From Fluviispira multicolorata (GTDB lineage Bacteria; Bdellovibrionota_B; Oligoflexia; Silvanigrellales; Silvanigrellaceae): a stretch of 64,000 bases of DNA. The notes beneath the pieces were generated by a model, which was given only the letters and a program-made list of their open reading frames with translations, searched no databases and was not told the origin of the DNA. Position numbers and translations under genes: made by a program. Of this stretch, positions 9,937 to 18,036 are shown in pieces. Positions within the stretch are counted from its first letter, which is position 1, and every line of letters starts with the position of its first letter. The DNA lies in contig NZ_WFLN01000007.1 in NCBI RefSeq assembly GCF_009208585.1, positions 124,001-188,000 of the forward strand, read 5' to 3'.

Positions 9937-11760
9937 TCAAAATTTTGTCGTATCGACTAAATATTTGACTCTTTTTGTTTTTGGTTCAGTGGATAAAACA
10001 CTTAAGAATGGGGGGTGAAATGGAATGGAATCCATTGTGCTTTCAAAAAACACTTTTGCTTTGCAATAGGGTGTTGGAATAAGGGACCAACTTTTTGTGA
10101 GTTCGAGATCGAGAACTTTAATTCTTTTTATTTTATCGATCAATATATCTCTAAAAAATTCGGTTGAATCAACAATTGTTTTAATTTTATCAAAATTTGG
10201 GAAATTTCCTCCCCCTGATGCACGATAATTATTTGTGACGAGTGCAAATTGTTGTCTAGGCAATATTGGCTTGGAGTTATAAGTGAGATCTTTAATTCGA
10301 TTTCCGAGTGGTTCCGTAACATCTATTTTATATTCAATATTTGAAATGCAATCGAAATTAAAAGAAGGATAAAAAGGATTTAAGAGCGAGATTTCTTTTT
10401 CAGAATCGATATCAATTTGTTGAAATGCTTGTGCCGAAAACTCAAGCCATTCTTTGATTTGATTTTTATTTATTAAAACAACTTTGAGTTCATTGTCATA
10501 AGGATAAAGATTTGAAATATCTTTTATTGCTAAAGGCCCTTTCTGGATATGAATATAAGGACTGCCATGTCCTCCTGTATTTACAGGTGCAAATGAACAT
10601 AAAATAGGGAGGTTTTTCCATTTGCTATATTCAAGAATTCTTTTAGCAAACTCAACACCTGTTTCTTGAATGATTTGTGAAGTTAAAGTGTGTTGAAGAG
10701 TTGAAAACCAAGAATGAATATGTATGTTACTTTCTCCAACATTGGATCGAATATGAGAGAGCGTTTTTTCATTATCTTCTTGAATTATTGATAAGACTTC
10801 GGAGTCAGCTGTTGTTTCTTTTACATTATAAATTTCAGAAAAGCTTTGTTTTACTTTCCATTTTCCTTTTGTTTTTTCAAGTAGGAAACGGATAATTCCG
10901 AGATGACTTCCCCATGCTCCGGGCATGACGACAGGAATATCATTGATTTTACCTATGGTATTATCAACATTCATGTTTTCAAGTTCATTAAAAATTTTGC
11001 CACCCGGAAATACGCTGTGTGCATGTCCTGAAAGTATTGCATCAATTCCTTTGATTTTACTAATTTCACAAACGGCATTTTCAGTGCCCAAATTATATTT
11101 TAAAGGTAAAATTCCACTGTGAGCTAAGACAACAATAAGATCTACATTTTTTTTCTTTAATTCTTTAACCTGTTCTTTAACGGCATCAACTATTTCTTGA
11201 ACAACTACTTTTCCAAGTAATATATGCTTGTCCCAAGTCATAATTTGGGGGGGAGTGACGCCCAGGAATCCAATTCTTATTGTTTCGTTACAAGTGAGTT
11301 TTTTCTCTAAAATAAAATGAGCTGGTAGAATTCTTTGCCCTCTTTTATTTTTAGCTTTTTTATCGAAGAAATAAACATTTGAACAAATATAAGGGAAATT
11401 TGCTTTTTGTATCACTCTTAATAAAAAATCAAGCCCATAATTAAAATCATGATTGCCAACAGTTGCGATATCATAATTAAGGGAGTTCATAACTTTAAAT
11501 ATAGGGTGGATTTCTGTTTCTTTAAGGGGATGCACCCTTGTTACGAGATCTGCTAAAGCGGAGCCTTGTAAAAGATCTCCATTGTCAACAAGGATATTAT
11601 TCTCATATATTTTACGAAATTTTTTAATCAGAGTTGCGGTTTTTGCGAGCCCAAAATGTTCAATTTTGACATCATTGTAATAGTCGTGTGGCACGACATT
11701 GCAGTGAAGATCAGAGGTTTCTAATATAGCTAGCTCACAACTCTGATTTGGTGATGTCAT
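9937..11760 (-). CDS. CpdB/UshA-type metallophosphoesterase (nucleotidase), no signal peptide
   Basis: A 607-residue member of the 5'-nucleotidase/2',3'-cyclic phosphodiesterase family. The N-terminal metallophosphoesterase motifs are ETSDLHCN, VDNGDLLQG, VGNHDFNYG and LSGHAH, which supply the two-metal ligands. The C-terminal 5'-nucleotidase domain includes TNNYRASGGGNFP, as in CpdB. E. coli CpdB is periplasmic, but this protein begins MTSPNQSCELAILETSDLH and shows no signal peptide. The start overlaps the infC stop as ATGA, which implies translational coupling to infC. It may therefore act on cytoplasmic nucleotides or cyclic 2',3' RNA ends; that is inference. An upstream start giving a signal peptide is not available, because infC occupies that sequence. 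Confidence 0.85.
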   Translation of the reverse strand: MTSPNQSCELAILETSDLHCNVVPHDYYNDVKIEHFGLAKTATLIKKFRKIYENNILVDNGDLLQGSALADLVTRVHPLKETEIHPIFKVMNSLNYDIATVGNHDFNYGLDFLLRVIQKANFPYICSNVYFFDKKAKNKRGQRILPAHFILEKKLTCNETIRIGFLGVTPPQIMTWDKHILLGKVVVQEIVDAVKEQVKELKKKNVDLIVVLAHSGILPLKYNLGTENAVCEISKIKGIDAILSGHAHSVFPGGKIFNELENMNVDNTIGKINDIPVVMPGAWGSHLGIIRFLLEKTKGKWKVKQSFSEIYNVKETTADSEVLSIIQEDNEKTLSHIRSNVGESNIHIHSWFSTLQHTLTSQIIQETGVEFAKRILEYSKWKNLPILCSFAPVNTGGHGSPYIHIQKGPLAIKDISNLYPYDNELKVVLINKNQIKEWLEFSAQAFQQIDIDSEKEISLLNPFYPSFNFDCISNIEYKIDVTEPLGNRIKDLTYNSKPILPRQQFALVTNNYRASGGGNFPNFDKIKTIVDSTEFFRDILIDKIKRIKVLDLELTKSWSLIPTPYCKAKVFFESTMDSIPFHPPFLSVLSTEPKTKRVKYLVDTTKF

Positions 11761-12311
11761 ACCTTGTCGCTTTTTGGAAGGAGAGTTACGACGAGGCGAC
11801 GTCCTTCCATACGAGGTGCAGCCTCTTGTGTAACGATATCTTCAAGTCCAGTCATAAGCTCTTGTAAAGCTTTGTACCCAAGGTCAATATGGGACATTTC
11901 ACGGCCACGGAATTTGACTCCAACGCGGACACGTGCTTTTTCGGATACCCATCTTTTGATGTGATTTTGTTTTGTTTCGATGTCATGTTTATCAATATTA
12001 GGAGTTAAATTGATTTCTTTGACTTCAATAACTACTTGTTTTTTCTTAGCTTCTTGTGCTTTTTTACTTTGTTGGTACTTGAATTTACCATAATCGATTA
12101 GACGGCACACAGGTGGTTTCGCGTCAGGTGAAACCTCAACTAAGTCCAGCCCTAACTCTTCTGCTCTCATGAGAGCTTCGCGGATTGGTAGAACACCAAC
12201 TTGTTCACCCGTATCTGAAATGAGGCGAACTTCTGTGGCTTTAATACGATCATTAATACGTGGACCATCTTGAGCAGGGGTACGAGTTTGTTGGTTTCCC
12301 ATTGGACGCAT
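11757..12311 (-). CDS. infC: Translation initiation factor IF-3
   Basis: IF-3 of 184 residues when started at the ATG at 12311. The N-terminal domain (RINDRIKATEVRLI, LGLDLVEVSPDAKPPVC, DYGKFKYQ) and the C-terminal domain (INLTPNIDKHDI, RGREMSHID) are both intact. An AGGAG ribosome site lies 12 bases upstream of this ATG, slightly far. A longer frame begins at ATG 12359 but would include the ribosome site. The usual rpmI-rplT partners do not follow; a nucleotidase gene does, overlapping by four bases. IF-3 binds the 30S subunit and checks the start codon. A hairpin with a T-run about 100 bases upstream could attenuate transcription. Confidence 0.95.
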   Translation of the reverse strand: MRPMGNQQTRTPAQDGPRINDRIKATEVRLISDTGEQVGVLPIREALMRAEELGLDLVEVSPDAKPPVCRLIDYGKFKYQQSKKAQEAKKKQVVIEVKEINLTPNIDKHDIETKQNHIKRWVSEKARVRVGVKFRGREMSHIDLGYKALQELMTGLEDIVTQEAAPRMEGRRLVVTLLPKSDKV

Positions 12312-12393
12312 ATTGTGTGCAATCTCCTTAAAAAATTTAATAAGATGAATGTATAGCATTTTTACTATATCAATCAGAATCTATCATGTCTTC

Positions 12394-12425
12394 TGCAAAA
12401 AATAAAAAAAGAGAAGAAAATTCTC
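12394..12425 (-). terminator. Possible intrinsic terminator or attenuator upstream of infC
   Basis: On the minus strand a short stem, GAGAA with TTCTC at 12411-12425, is followed by seven T and then ATTTTTT. It lies between the small ORF at 12509-12658 and infC. The stem is only five base pairs, so termination would be weak. An upstream segment containing GAAGAGA could pair with the 3' arm instead, which would allow an antiterminator fold. Confidence 0.35.
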
Positions 12426-12508
12426 AGCATAAACAGGTGAAATGCAATATTTAGCCTGTCGACGATTGAGAAATCTCTTCCCTAAAATGATAACTTTTAA
12501 CAAGAATA

Positions 12509-12658
12509 TTAATTTTTAAGCTCATTTGGCGTAGGCTTGTTAAGTGTGTACAAGCTTGGGGTTGTACCAGTTCTACGAAGTTTATTTTTATCTTTCTTGC
12601 CCATTTTTACCTTTTTGGCTTCGCGGCAGCGATTTGTCTTGTCGGTAGGTGAAGTCAT
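12509..12658 (-). CDS. Small basic 49-residue protein, unknown function
   Basis: A short frame with ATG at 12658, a good AAAGGGG ribosome site eight bases upstream and a TAA stop. The product is 49 residues, starts MTSPTDKTNRCREAKKV, is rich in Lys/Arg in the first 30 residues and ends with the Pro/Asn-containing tail YTLNKPTPNELKN. No membrane segment or zinc motif is seen. Its codons (CGC, CGT, GGT, ACC, GGC) look like those of a highly expressed gene in this AT-rich background. It stands directly upstream of infC on the same strand. A small ribosome-associated or nucleic-acid-binding protein is possible. I do not recognise the family. Confidence 0.6.
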   Translation of the reverse strand: MTSPTDKTNRCREAKKVKMGKKDKNKLRRTGTTPSLYTLNKPTPNELKN

Positions 12659-12854
12659 GTCTAACCCCTTTAATTTATTGATAAAATAGAAATAGAACGA
12701 GTTTTCATTTGAAAATCATTCCTAGAAACCGAAACCATGCCTCATTTTTTCCCGTTTGACAAGGAAAATTTGGTATAGAATTGCTTATGGATGAACGGAT
12801 ATCTTAGAGAAAATTTAATAAATGAATGAAATAGAATAAGGTGAATAATAAGAA

Positions 12855-12875
12855 TTTTAAGACAATTTCTTAAAA
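12855..12875 (-). terminator. Weak terminator after tRNA-Leu
   Basis: An 8-bp perfect inverted repeat (TTTTAAGA with TCTTAAAA, 5-base loop) begins one base after the tRNA CCA end on the minus strand and is followed by a T-rich stretch. The stem is AT-rich, so it may be a processing or weak termination signal. Confidence 0.45.
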
Positions 12876-12961
12876 TGGTGCTCCCGGGGAGAATCGAACT
12901 CCCACTTCCAAAGGAAACGCGATTTTGAGTCGCGCGCGTCTACCAGTTCCGCCACAAGAGC
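12876..12961 (-). tRNA. tRNA-Leu (anticodon CAA)
   Basis: An 86-base minus-strand gene with an encoded CCA end. The acceptor stem GCTCTTG pairs with CGGGAGC (two G-T pairs). The anticodon arm is CGCGA-CTCAAAA-TCGCG, which places CAA at positions 34-36. A long variable arm typical of Leu tRNAs is present (TTTCCTTTGGAAG). The T-arm loop is GTTCGATTC. It reads the UUG codon. Confidence 0.95.
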
Positions 12962-13012
12962 ATTATTCACGAAAAGCTGCCTTTGCAGTATTTCTACGAT
13001 CTACCTCTAACT

Positions 13013-13041
13013 CATTTAGTAATCGTTTCCTATAATGTCAA
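13013..13041 (-). promoter_or_regulatory. Sigma-70-type promoter for tRNA-Leu
   Basis: On the minus strand TTGACA (13041-13036) is separated by 17 bases from TAAATG (13018-13013). This places the start of transcription about 45 bases before the mature tRNA 5' end. The -35 is perfect and the -10 only fair. Confidence 0.5.
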
Positions 13042-13128
13042 GAATCTCTCTTAAAAATCTTACTTCATTAAAAAATTGCTAAACTCTATTGAGAATACGA
13101 ATGTGATTCTCTACGGGAGGGGAAAAAA

Positions 13129-13596
13129 GTGGAATACTCCATCATGCAGCAAGACGATGGAAAAATGATAACTTTAATGGGTCTTATAAATGAAGATTCA
13201 GAAATGACATTTAAAGATCTCGTTCTTGAGATTAAAGATATCAAAAAAGTTGGATTTAATTTTTCCCAAGTAAAAAGTATCAATTCGCTAGGTGTGCGTG
13301 CCTGGGTAAGTTTTTTACGATCTATTGAAGAAGGTCGGTCGCTTGTTTTTTATGAGTGTACTCCTGATGTTATTATGCAGATAAATATGATTCCAAGTTT
13401 TCTAGGGAAAGCATCAGTTTCTAGTTTTTTTGTGAATTATATTTGTGAAGTTTGTAATAAAGAAGAAAAAAAACTTATTGAAACCGCATCTCTTCCACCT
13501 AAAACGATTCCAAATGCTCCTAAATGCGAATCGGATGAGTGTGGAATGCAAACTGAAGAACTAGAAGATGAATATTTTGTTTTTTTAAAGCGCTGA
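13129..13596 (+). CDS. STAS-like protein with C-terminal cysteine pairs
   Basis: A 155-residue protein. Residues of about 1-100 resemble a STAS/anti-anti-sigma fold, including the loop VKSINSLGVRAWVSFLR where the regulatory phospho-Ser of that family sits. After it come CEVC near residue 105 and PKCESDEC near 135, pairs that could bind a metal. It uses a GTG start behind a strong GGGAGGGG ribosome site. The diguanylate cyclase gene begins nine bases after its stop, so the two are almost certainly one operon. STAS proteins commonly act in partner-switching regulation; a link to c-di-GMP signalling is inferred only from the neighbour. Confidence 0.7.
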   Translation: MEYSIMQQDDGKMITLMGLINEDSEMTFKDLVLEIKDIKKVGFNFSQVKSINSLGVRAWVSFLRSIEEGRSLVFYECTPDVIMQINMIPSFLGKASVSSFFVNYICEVCNKEEKKLIETASLPPKTIPNAPKCESDECGMQTEELEDEYFVFLKR

Positions 13597-13605
13597 GGTG
13601 ATGAT

Positions 13606-14601
13606 TTGGAGAATCAAAGTGTTCTCGACTCACGACTTATAGAAAAGTTTGAAATGCATCGAGACTTCACTCGAGTTTTTCTTGATGCATTTATATTAAT
13701 AAATAGAGAGCAGAAAGTTTTAAAATTTAATTCGGCTTTTTGTCAGATTATTGAGCAAAGAGCAATCGACGTACGGAGAATTGGTTCGTTAAAAGAAATG
13801 CTTTTGACAACAATGCCCGGTACAGATCAATCTGCTATTGATCAATTATTAGAATCTTCTAATCCAACTCGAATCGATGAAGTTGCCGCAATTAATGTAA
13901 CAAATAGAAAAGAAGTAACATTAATAATTAGCAGTTATCCATATTATGAAGATGATGGAAAAATGCTTGGTGCTTGTTTACTAATGCGAGATGTAACTGC
14001 TGAAACAAATTTGCAGACTAAATATAAAGATAAATCATTGCAGTCAATAACCGATCCTTTAACAGGATTATACACACGTCGTTACTTTGAAGATCAAATT
14101 TCTAAAGAAATTGAACGCTGTAAAATTAATAATATAAATCCAAAACTTGCTATAATTATGTTTGATCTCGATAAATTTAAAAATGTAAATGATACGTATG
14201 GTCACCAAGCGGGGGATTTTGTTTTATCAGAAACAGCAAAAATATTGAAAGAAAATGCACGAAGATCGGATATTTTAGGTCGCTATGGTGGTGAAGAGCT
14301 CTTAGTTGTTCTTTTTGATGCTAATGAACGTGGTACAGCTGTCACAGCAGAAAAATTTAGATCTGCTATTCAAGAGCATAATTATTTATTTCAGGGGACA
14401 AAAATTCCTGTTACAACAAGCGTTGGTGTTACTTTAATAAAAGCTGTGGATGATTCAAAGGAAGCTGCAATTAAAAGAGCAGATGAGTGTCTTTATCATG
14501 CTAAGGAAAATGGTCGCAATGTTGTTATTCTTGATTTCGGTGCAGGAAAAATTAAGGCTTTGGATTTTATTGCACAAACTCCTGATATTCTCCCACCTTG
14601 A
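13606..14601 (+). CDS. PAS-GGDEF diguanylate cyclase
   Basis: A 331-residue protein with an N-terminal PAS-like sensor (about 22-135) and a C-terminal GGDEF domain (about 150-315). The active-site signature reads GGEEL at residues 228-232, an active-type variant. The metal-binding segment is MFDLDKFKNVNDTYGH. An inhibitory I-site RRSD lies five residues before the signature. All catalytic features for making c-di-GMP from two GTP are present. Translation starts at TTG with a GAGGTG ribosome site. It is cytoplasmic, with no membrane segment, and is co-transcribed with the upstream STAS-like gene. Confidence 0.92.
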   Translation: MENQSVLDSRLIEKFEMHRDFTRVFLDAFILINREQKVLKFNSAFCQIIEQRAIDVRRIGSLKEMLLTTMPGTDQSAIDQLLESSNPTRIDEVAAINVTNRKEVTLIISSYPYYEDDGKMLGACLLMRDVTAETNLQTKYKDKSLQSITDPLTGLYTRRYFEDQISKEIERCKINNINPKLAIIMFDLDKFKNVNDTYGHQAGDFVLSETAKILKENARRSDILGRYGGEELLVVLFDANERGTAVTAEKFRSAIQEHNYLFQGTKIPVTTSVGVTLIKAVDDSKEAAIKRADECLYHAKENGRNVVILDFGAGKIKALDFIAQTPDILPP

Positions 14602-14602
14602 T

Positions 14603-15403
14603 TTAAGGATTAACAATTGAAGGATCTTCACTTGTTTGGAAAATATCGGAAGATGAACCGCCATCAGAAATATTTTGGGGCTGAACCATTGCATATCCAT
14701 AGGCACCATCTTGCCATGCATAGATACGTCTTACTTTTCCGGTAGAAGATATGATTTTACGCAAGATTCTTTTCTTAGGGAAATCACTCTCATTTTTTTG
14801 TGATAATTTAACAATATACAGTGTGCTTGGACGATCCATATGAATATTAGAAGTTGCGTGTGGTAAGCCTGCTATTGGTTGCATAGAAATGCTCACACCC
14901 TGCTGTCCTTTTAAATAAAAAAAACGCCCTTCATTTGCTGTGTACTTTTGAGTGATTTTCTTTGGAATCACAGGCTCAAATGATTGATTTGGCAGTGACT
15001 CCAATGACAACTGGGGAAGGGCTGTTGCATCTCCTACAAGATCAAAGTCAGCTGGTAGAGTGCCCGCATCAGGTAAAAAAGCCATTTCCGAAAGAATGTC
15101 GTGATGGTTATTTTCGAAGCCACCTAAAAGCGAAAATGTGAGAAGGGCAGCTGCACTTGCGGCTACGCAGTGAGTCAATATATATTTTTGATTTTTTAAT
15201 AGAATGGCTTTACATGTTCTAAAATATAATTTTCCCTTATTTATCGAAGATATTGATTTTAAGGGAGAGAGTTGGCGTTGTAAAAGCATTTGTTCAAGTT
15301 GTATCTTTTTATCTTTTGATAAGGAGTGTGTATCAAAATGACTTTTAATAGTTTTTTTCCAGCTATCGACATCCTTTTTATAGTTATTCTCATTTGGTAA
15401 CAT
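14603..15403 (-). CDS. Candidate anti-sigma factor, single membrane span
   Basis: A 266-residue protein starting at the ATG at 15403 (MLPNENNYKK), with GAGGTG six bases upstream. A GTG nine bases further up overlaps that ribosome site and is rejected. Residues 1-80 are charged and helical and would be cytoplasmic. One hydrophobic segment (about 86-108, YILTHCVAASAAALLTFSLL) crosses the membrane, and the remaining 155 residues would be periplasmic. The position, 60 bases downstream of an ECF sigma gene, together with this topology is what one expects of its anti-sigma factor. No zinc-binding HxxxCxxC motif was found, so the call rests on context. It converges with the diguanylate cyclase gene, the stops almost touching. 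Confidence 0.6.
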   Translation of the reverse strand: MLPNENNYKKDVDSWKKTIKSHFDTHSLSKDKKIQLEQMLLQRQLSPLKSISSINKGKLYFRTCKAILLKNQKYILTHCVAASAAALLTFSLLGGFENNHHDILSEMAFLPDAGTLPADFDLVGDATALPQLSLESLPNQSFEPVIPKKITQKYTANEGRFFYLKGQQGVSISMQPIAGLPHATSNIHMDRPSTLYIVKLSQKNESDFPKKRILRKIISSTGKVRRIYAWQDGAYGYAMVQPQNISDGGSSSDIFQTSEDPSIVNP

Positions 15404-15463
15404 AAAACACACCTCAATGCTGAGACCATACTTATATAAGTATAAACGATTAAAAAAAGTTTT

Positions 15464-16126
15464 TTATTCCAAATTAGGTGAATTTGACTTCAACTTCTGG
15501 AGGGCACGTGAGAGCGTGCTCATAACGGTTCCCATGGGAATATCTAATATGGCAGAAATCTCTTTATAAGAATAGTCTTCAGCAGCAAGAAAAATGATGC
15601 TTCGTTGTCTATCATTTAATTGAGAGAAGCGTTTTTTCCATTGGTCATCTAGTGCAAGTTGATAAAATTTTTTTTCTTCATTTTTTAAATCAGAAACTGA
15701 TGAATTATTTCCTTGTGTCAAATTAAAATCGCTTTGGTTTGTTAATTTTTCAAGTGTTTCTTCAGATGAATCTAAACTCCATTTTTTGTTGGATTCTAAT
15801 TCATCAAGATAGGTGTTTTTTATTATTCGGTAGAGCCAATTTTTAAAATGATACTGTGTTTCAGTCTTTAAAAAAATTGAGTCGACATCTTGTTCATTTA
15901 TTATTTGTGGATTGTATTTTAATACAAACTTTGAAAATGATTTAAGTGCTTTGAATAAGGCTGTTTGATGAATATCTTCTGCATTGACTTTATTGTTTGT
16001 TAAACTTACACAAAATCGAAACATTGGATCCCAATATTTTTTAGAATGTTGAACAAATAAGGAGTTCCAATTTAACTCATAATCAATAATATTTTCGACA
16101 GATTTTACATTATCCATTGTTACCAT
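15464..16126 (-). CDS. ECF-type RNA polymerase sigma factor
   Basis: A 220-residue sigma-70-family protein. Region 2 is recognisable by FRFCVSLTNNKVNAEDIHQTALFKALKSF and by FKNWLYRIIKNTYLDEL. Region 4 is LNDRQRSIIFLAAEDYSYKEISAILDIPMGTVMSTLSRALQKLK. The 60-residue linker between them is longer and more polar than usual. It begins inside the 3' end of the AI-2E family transporter gene (17-base overlap), so it is part of that operon. An ATG nine bases further in (MDNVKS) is also possible. ECF factors redirect RNA polymerase to an envelope-stress or similar regulon. The downstream membrane protein is the likely partner. Confidence 0.9.
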   Translation of the reverse strand: MVTMDNVKSVENIIDYELNWNSLFVQHSKKYWDPMFRFCVSLTNNKVNAEDIHQTALFKALKSFSKFVLKYNPQIINEQDVDSIFLKTETQYHFKNWLYRIIKNTYLDELESNKKWSLDSSEETLEKLTNQSDFNLTQGNNSSVSDLKNEEKKFYQLALDDQWKKRFSQLNDRQRSIIFLAAEDYSYKEISAILDIPMGTVMSTLSRALQKLKSNSPNLE

Positions 16127-17174
16127 TTTTGAAAAACACCGATTCTTTGTATGTTCTTAATATTAACTTAAAAGATACTTTTCCAACCGCAGCAAGAGGT
16201 ATTGCTAATAATATTCCATAAAATCCAAACCAATCTCCAAAACAGAGAACAGATAAAATGACGAGTGAAGGATGCAATCCAGAAAATCTACCAAGAATTC
16301 TTGGAGTGATAAAAAGGCCATCCAAACATTGTACAGCTAAAAAAGCCAATGACACAGATAAAATAAGATGGCTATCTGCAGCATTTGTAACTAACACAAA
16401 GAAACATAGAAAACTTCCTACAAGAATATCCATATATGGAACAAGTCTAGATATTCCAGTGAGTATGCCAACAGCAATAGCAGCAGGTAATCCTGCAATT
16501 AAAAATACGGTTGGATATAAAAAACAAAGTATCAAGATTACCAATGATTGTCCACGTAAAACGGAGCGTAATTTTTTATCTACTTCTTCAATAAATTCGA
16601 TGAATATTGGTTTTATATCGATTGGTACAAGATCGAATATTTGTTTATGTATTTTGTTAAAATCCCTCATAAAGAAATAAGAAAAGAGAGGGGTAAATAC
16701 TGTCATAATTAACAATGAAGCAATAAAGCGCGTACTTGCTCCAATTCTTGAGAGAAGCGTTTCACCAAAGTTTTCTAAATTTATAGGAATAAAGTCATAA
16801 ATATTTAGTATTTTATACTGTTTTTGTCCTGTTATATTTGAAATAAGAAGCTGAATTTTTGGAACAAGATTAAGTTCAATATAGTTTTTGAAAGCCGGTA
16901 GTTTAGTAATTAAATTTTCTATTTGATTAAATAATAATGGAAAAAACAACCAGATTGCAAGGAAAGTAAGAATCCCAAGTATAATTATTGTAATAAAAGA
17001 AATAAGAGCTCTATTAATACCTTTATTTTCTAAGTATTCAAATACTGGATTGATAAGATAGGCTGCAACGAATGAAATAATGAGAGGGCCTATTACTATA
17101 TTTATAAATGCAAATATAAAAACAAAGATAATGAAAAAGCTAATAAAAAATATTTTTCCTCTATTATTTTTCAT
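16110..17174 (-). CDS. AI-2E family (PerM-type) transporter
   Basis: A 354-residue polytopic inner-membrane protein with about eight predicted hydrophobic segments. It has the family's C-terminal signature: LVPYMDILVGSF, FITPRILG, GLHPSLVILSVL and FGFYGILLAIPLAA. The family includes exporters of autoinducer-2 and unrelated substrates such as Na+/H+ antiporters, so the substrate is unknown. It sits between two short genes and the ECF sigma gene, all closely spaced on the minus strand. Confidence 0.9.
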   Translation of the reverse strand: MKNNRGKIFFISFFIIFVFIFAFINIVIGPLIISFVAAYLINPVFEYLENKGINRALISFITIIILGILTFLAIWLFFPLLFNQIENLITKLPAFKNYIELNLVPKIQLLISNITGQKQYKILNIYDFIPINLENFGETLLSRIGASTRFIASLLIMTVFTPLFSYFFMRDFNKIHKQIFDLVPIDIKPIFIEFIEEVDKKLRSVLRGQSLVILILCFLYPTVFLIAGLPAAIAVGILTGISRLVPYMDILVGSFLCFFVLVTNAADSHLILSVSLAFLAVQCLDGLFITPRILGRFSGLHPSLVILSVLCFGDWFGFYGILLAIPLAAVGKVSFKLILRTYKESVFFKNGNNG

Positions 17175-17176
17175 AA

Positions 17177-17491
17177 TTATTCTTTTTCTAAGCCCCTCAG
17201 TTTAAGAAGTTCTTCATCTGTTTCTTTTATCTCTTGGATAATCTCATAAAGTTCAGTTTCTTTTAGAAAACTATTAATTTCTTTTGGTAATCCATCCTGT
17301 TGTGCCTCATAAAGATTTCTCCCGAGTTCTGCAAAGAGTTCTTTTCTTTTTTGAATAAGTTTTACTTTGCCATACTGTTTTTTTGCTTCTTCAACTCCTC
17401 TTTTGATTTCACGTGTGCTGATTGTGGCTGCATCTGCAATGGACTCTTGAACTTTTTTCCAGTTGAATGAGAATTTACTTTGAGTGTTCAT
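17177..17491 (-). CDS. Hypothetical helical protein, 104 residues
   Basis: A short, strongly charged protein predicted to be mostly helical (KKVQESIADAATISTREIKR, EELLKLRGLEKE at the end). No signal peptide or membrane span is seen. It starts at ATG 17491 behind AAGGTG; a GTG nine bases upstream overlaps that site. It lies between a small membrane-protein gene and the AI-2E transporter, with two bases to the latter. Family not recognised. Confidence 0.75.
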   Translation of the reverse strand: MNTQSKFSFNWKKVQESIADAATISTREIKRGVEEAKKQYGKVKLIQKRKELFAELGRNLYEAQQDGLPKEINSFLKETELYEIIQEIKETDEELLKLRGLEKE

Positions 17492-17496
17492 ATTAA

Positions 17497-18036
17497 TCAC
17501 CTTTTCTCTGATTCTGCTTTTTCCGTTTCTACCTTAAGCAGGTTCCCAAAACTCATAGCAAATATGAAAAGTGGAATGTAGGCAAGTACTATCGCCGGAA
17601 AGGAGAAGGTATGAGAAACAATCGCAATCAACAATGCTGCTGTTGATAATGGAAATGTGTGATATAGAACAATTGATATTTGTCTATCGGGCTTTATTGC
17701 TCCTAAATCCCATAATAGACTTGTTCTGGAATTCTTTTCTCCTCTTTCTTTAGCGATCAAAATAAATTCGCGAATTAGAATAGAAAGAATAGAAAAAATT
17801 GCAATTTCGGGGAGTGGATAAATAAGATATAAAATGATTGCAATAAGATGAAAAGATATAAACGATAAGTGATGAAATTGGATTTTATGCAATATAAAAA
17901 AAAGAATGAGCAAACAGAACGACAAAATACTTCCATTCAGAGATACAAAAGGGTGGTGGTTGGAACTGAAAAAGATTGTAAAAAAAAGAATAAAAATAAA
18001 AGCGGAAAGAAGTTTATTTTTTATAATACTCATCAT
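17497..18036 (-). CDS. Hypothetical integral membrane protein
   Basis: A 179-residue protein of four to six hydrophobic segments separated by short loops, with one longer polar loop (AKERGEKNSRTSLLWDLGAIKPDRQ). The start is supported by AAGGAG ten bases upstream of ATG 18036. It is the first gene of an operon that continues with a small helical protein, the AI-2E transporter, the ECF sigma factor and its candidate anti-sigma factor. Its first 168 bases lie antisense to the extended 5' end of the plus-strand frame at 17869. I do not recognise the family; a transport or cell-shape role would be guesswork. Confidence 0.75.
   Translation of the reverse strand: MMSIIKNKLLSAFIFILFFTIFFSSNHHPFVSLNGSILSFCLLILFFILHKIQFHHLSFISFHLIAIILYLIYPLPEIAIFSILSILIREFILIAKERGEKNSRTSLLWDLGAIKPDRQISIVLYHTFPLSTAALLIAIVSHTFSFPAIVLAYIPLFIFAMSFGNLLKVETEKAESEKR

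Noticed and set aside
12312-12359. Longer infC start at ATG 12359
   Set aside because: It would place the AGGAG ribosome site inside the gene and add 16 residues not typical of IF-3.
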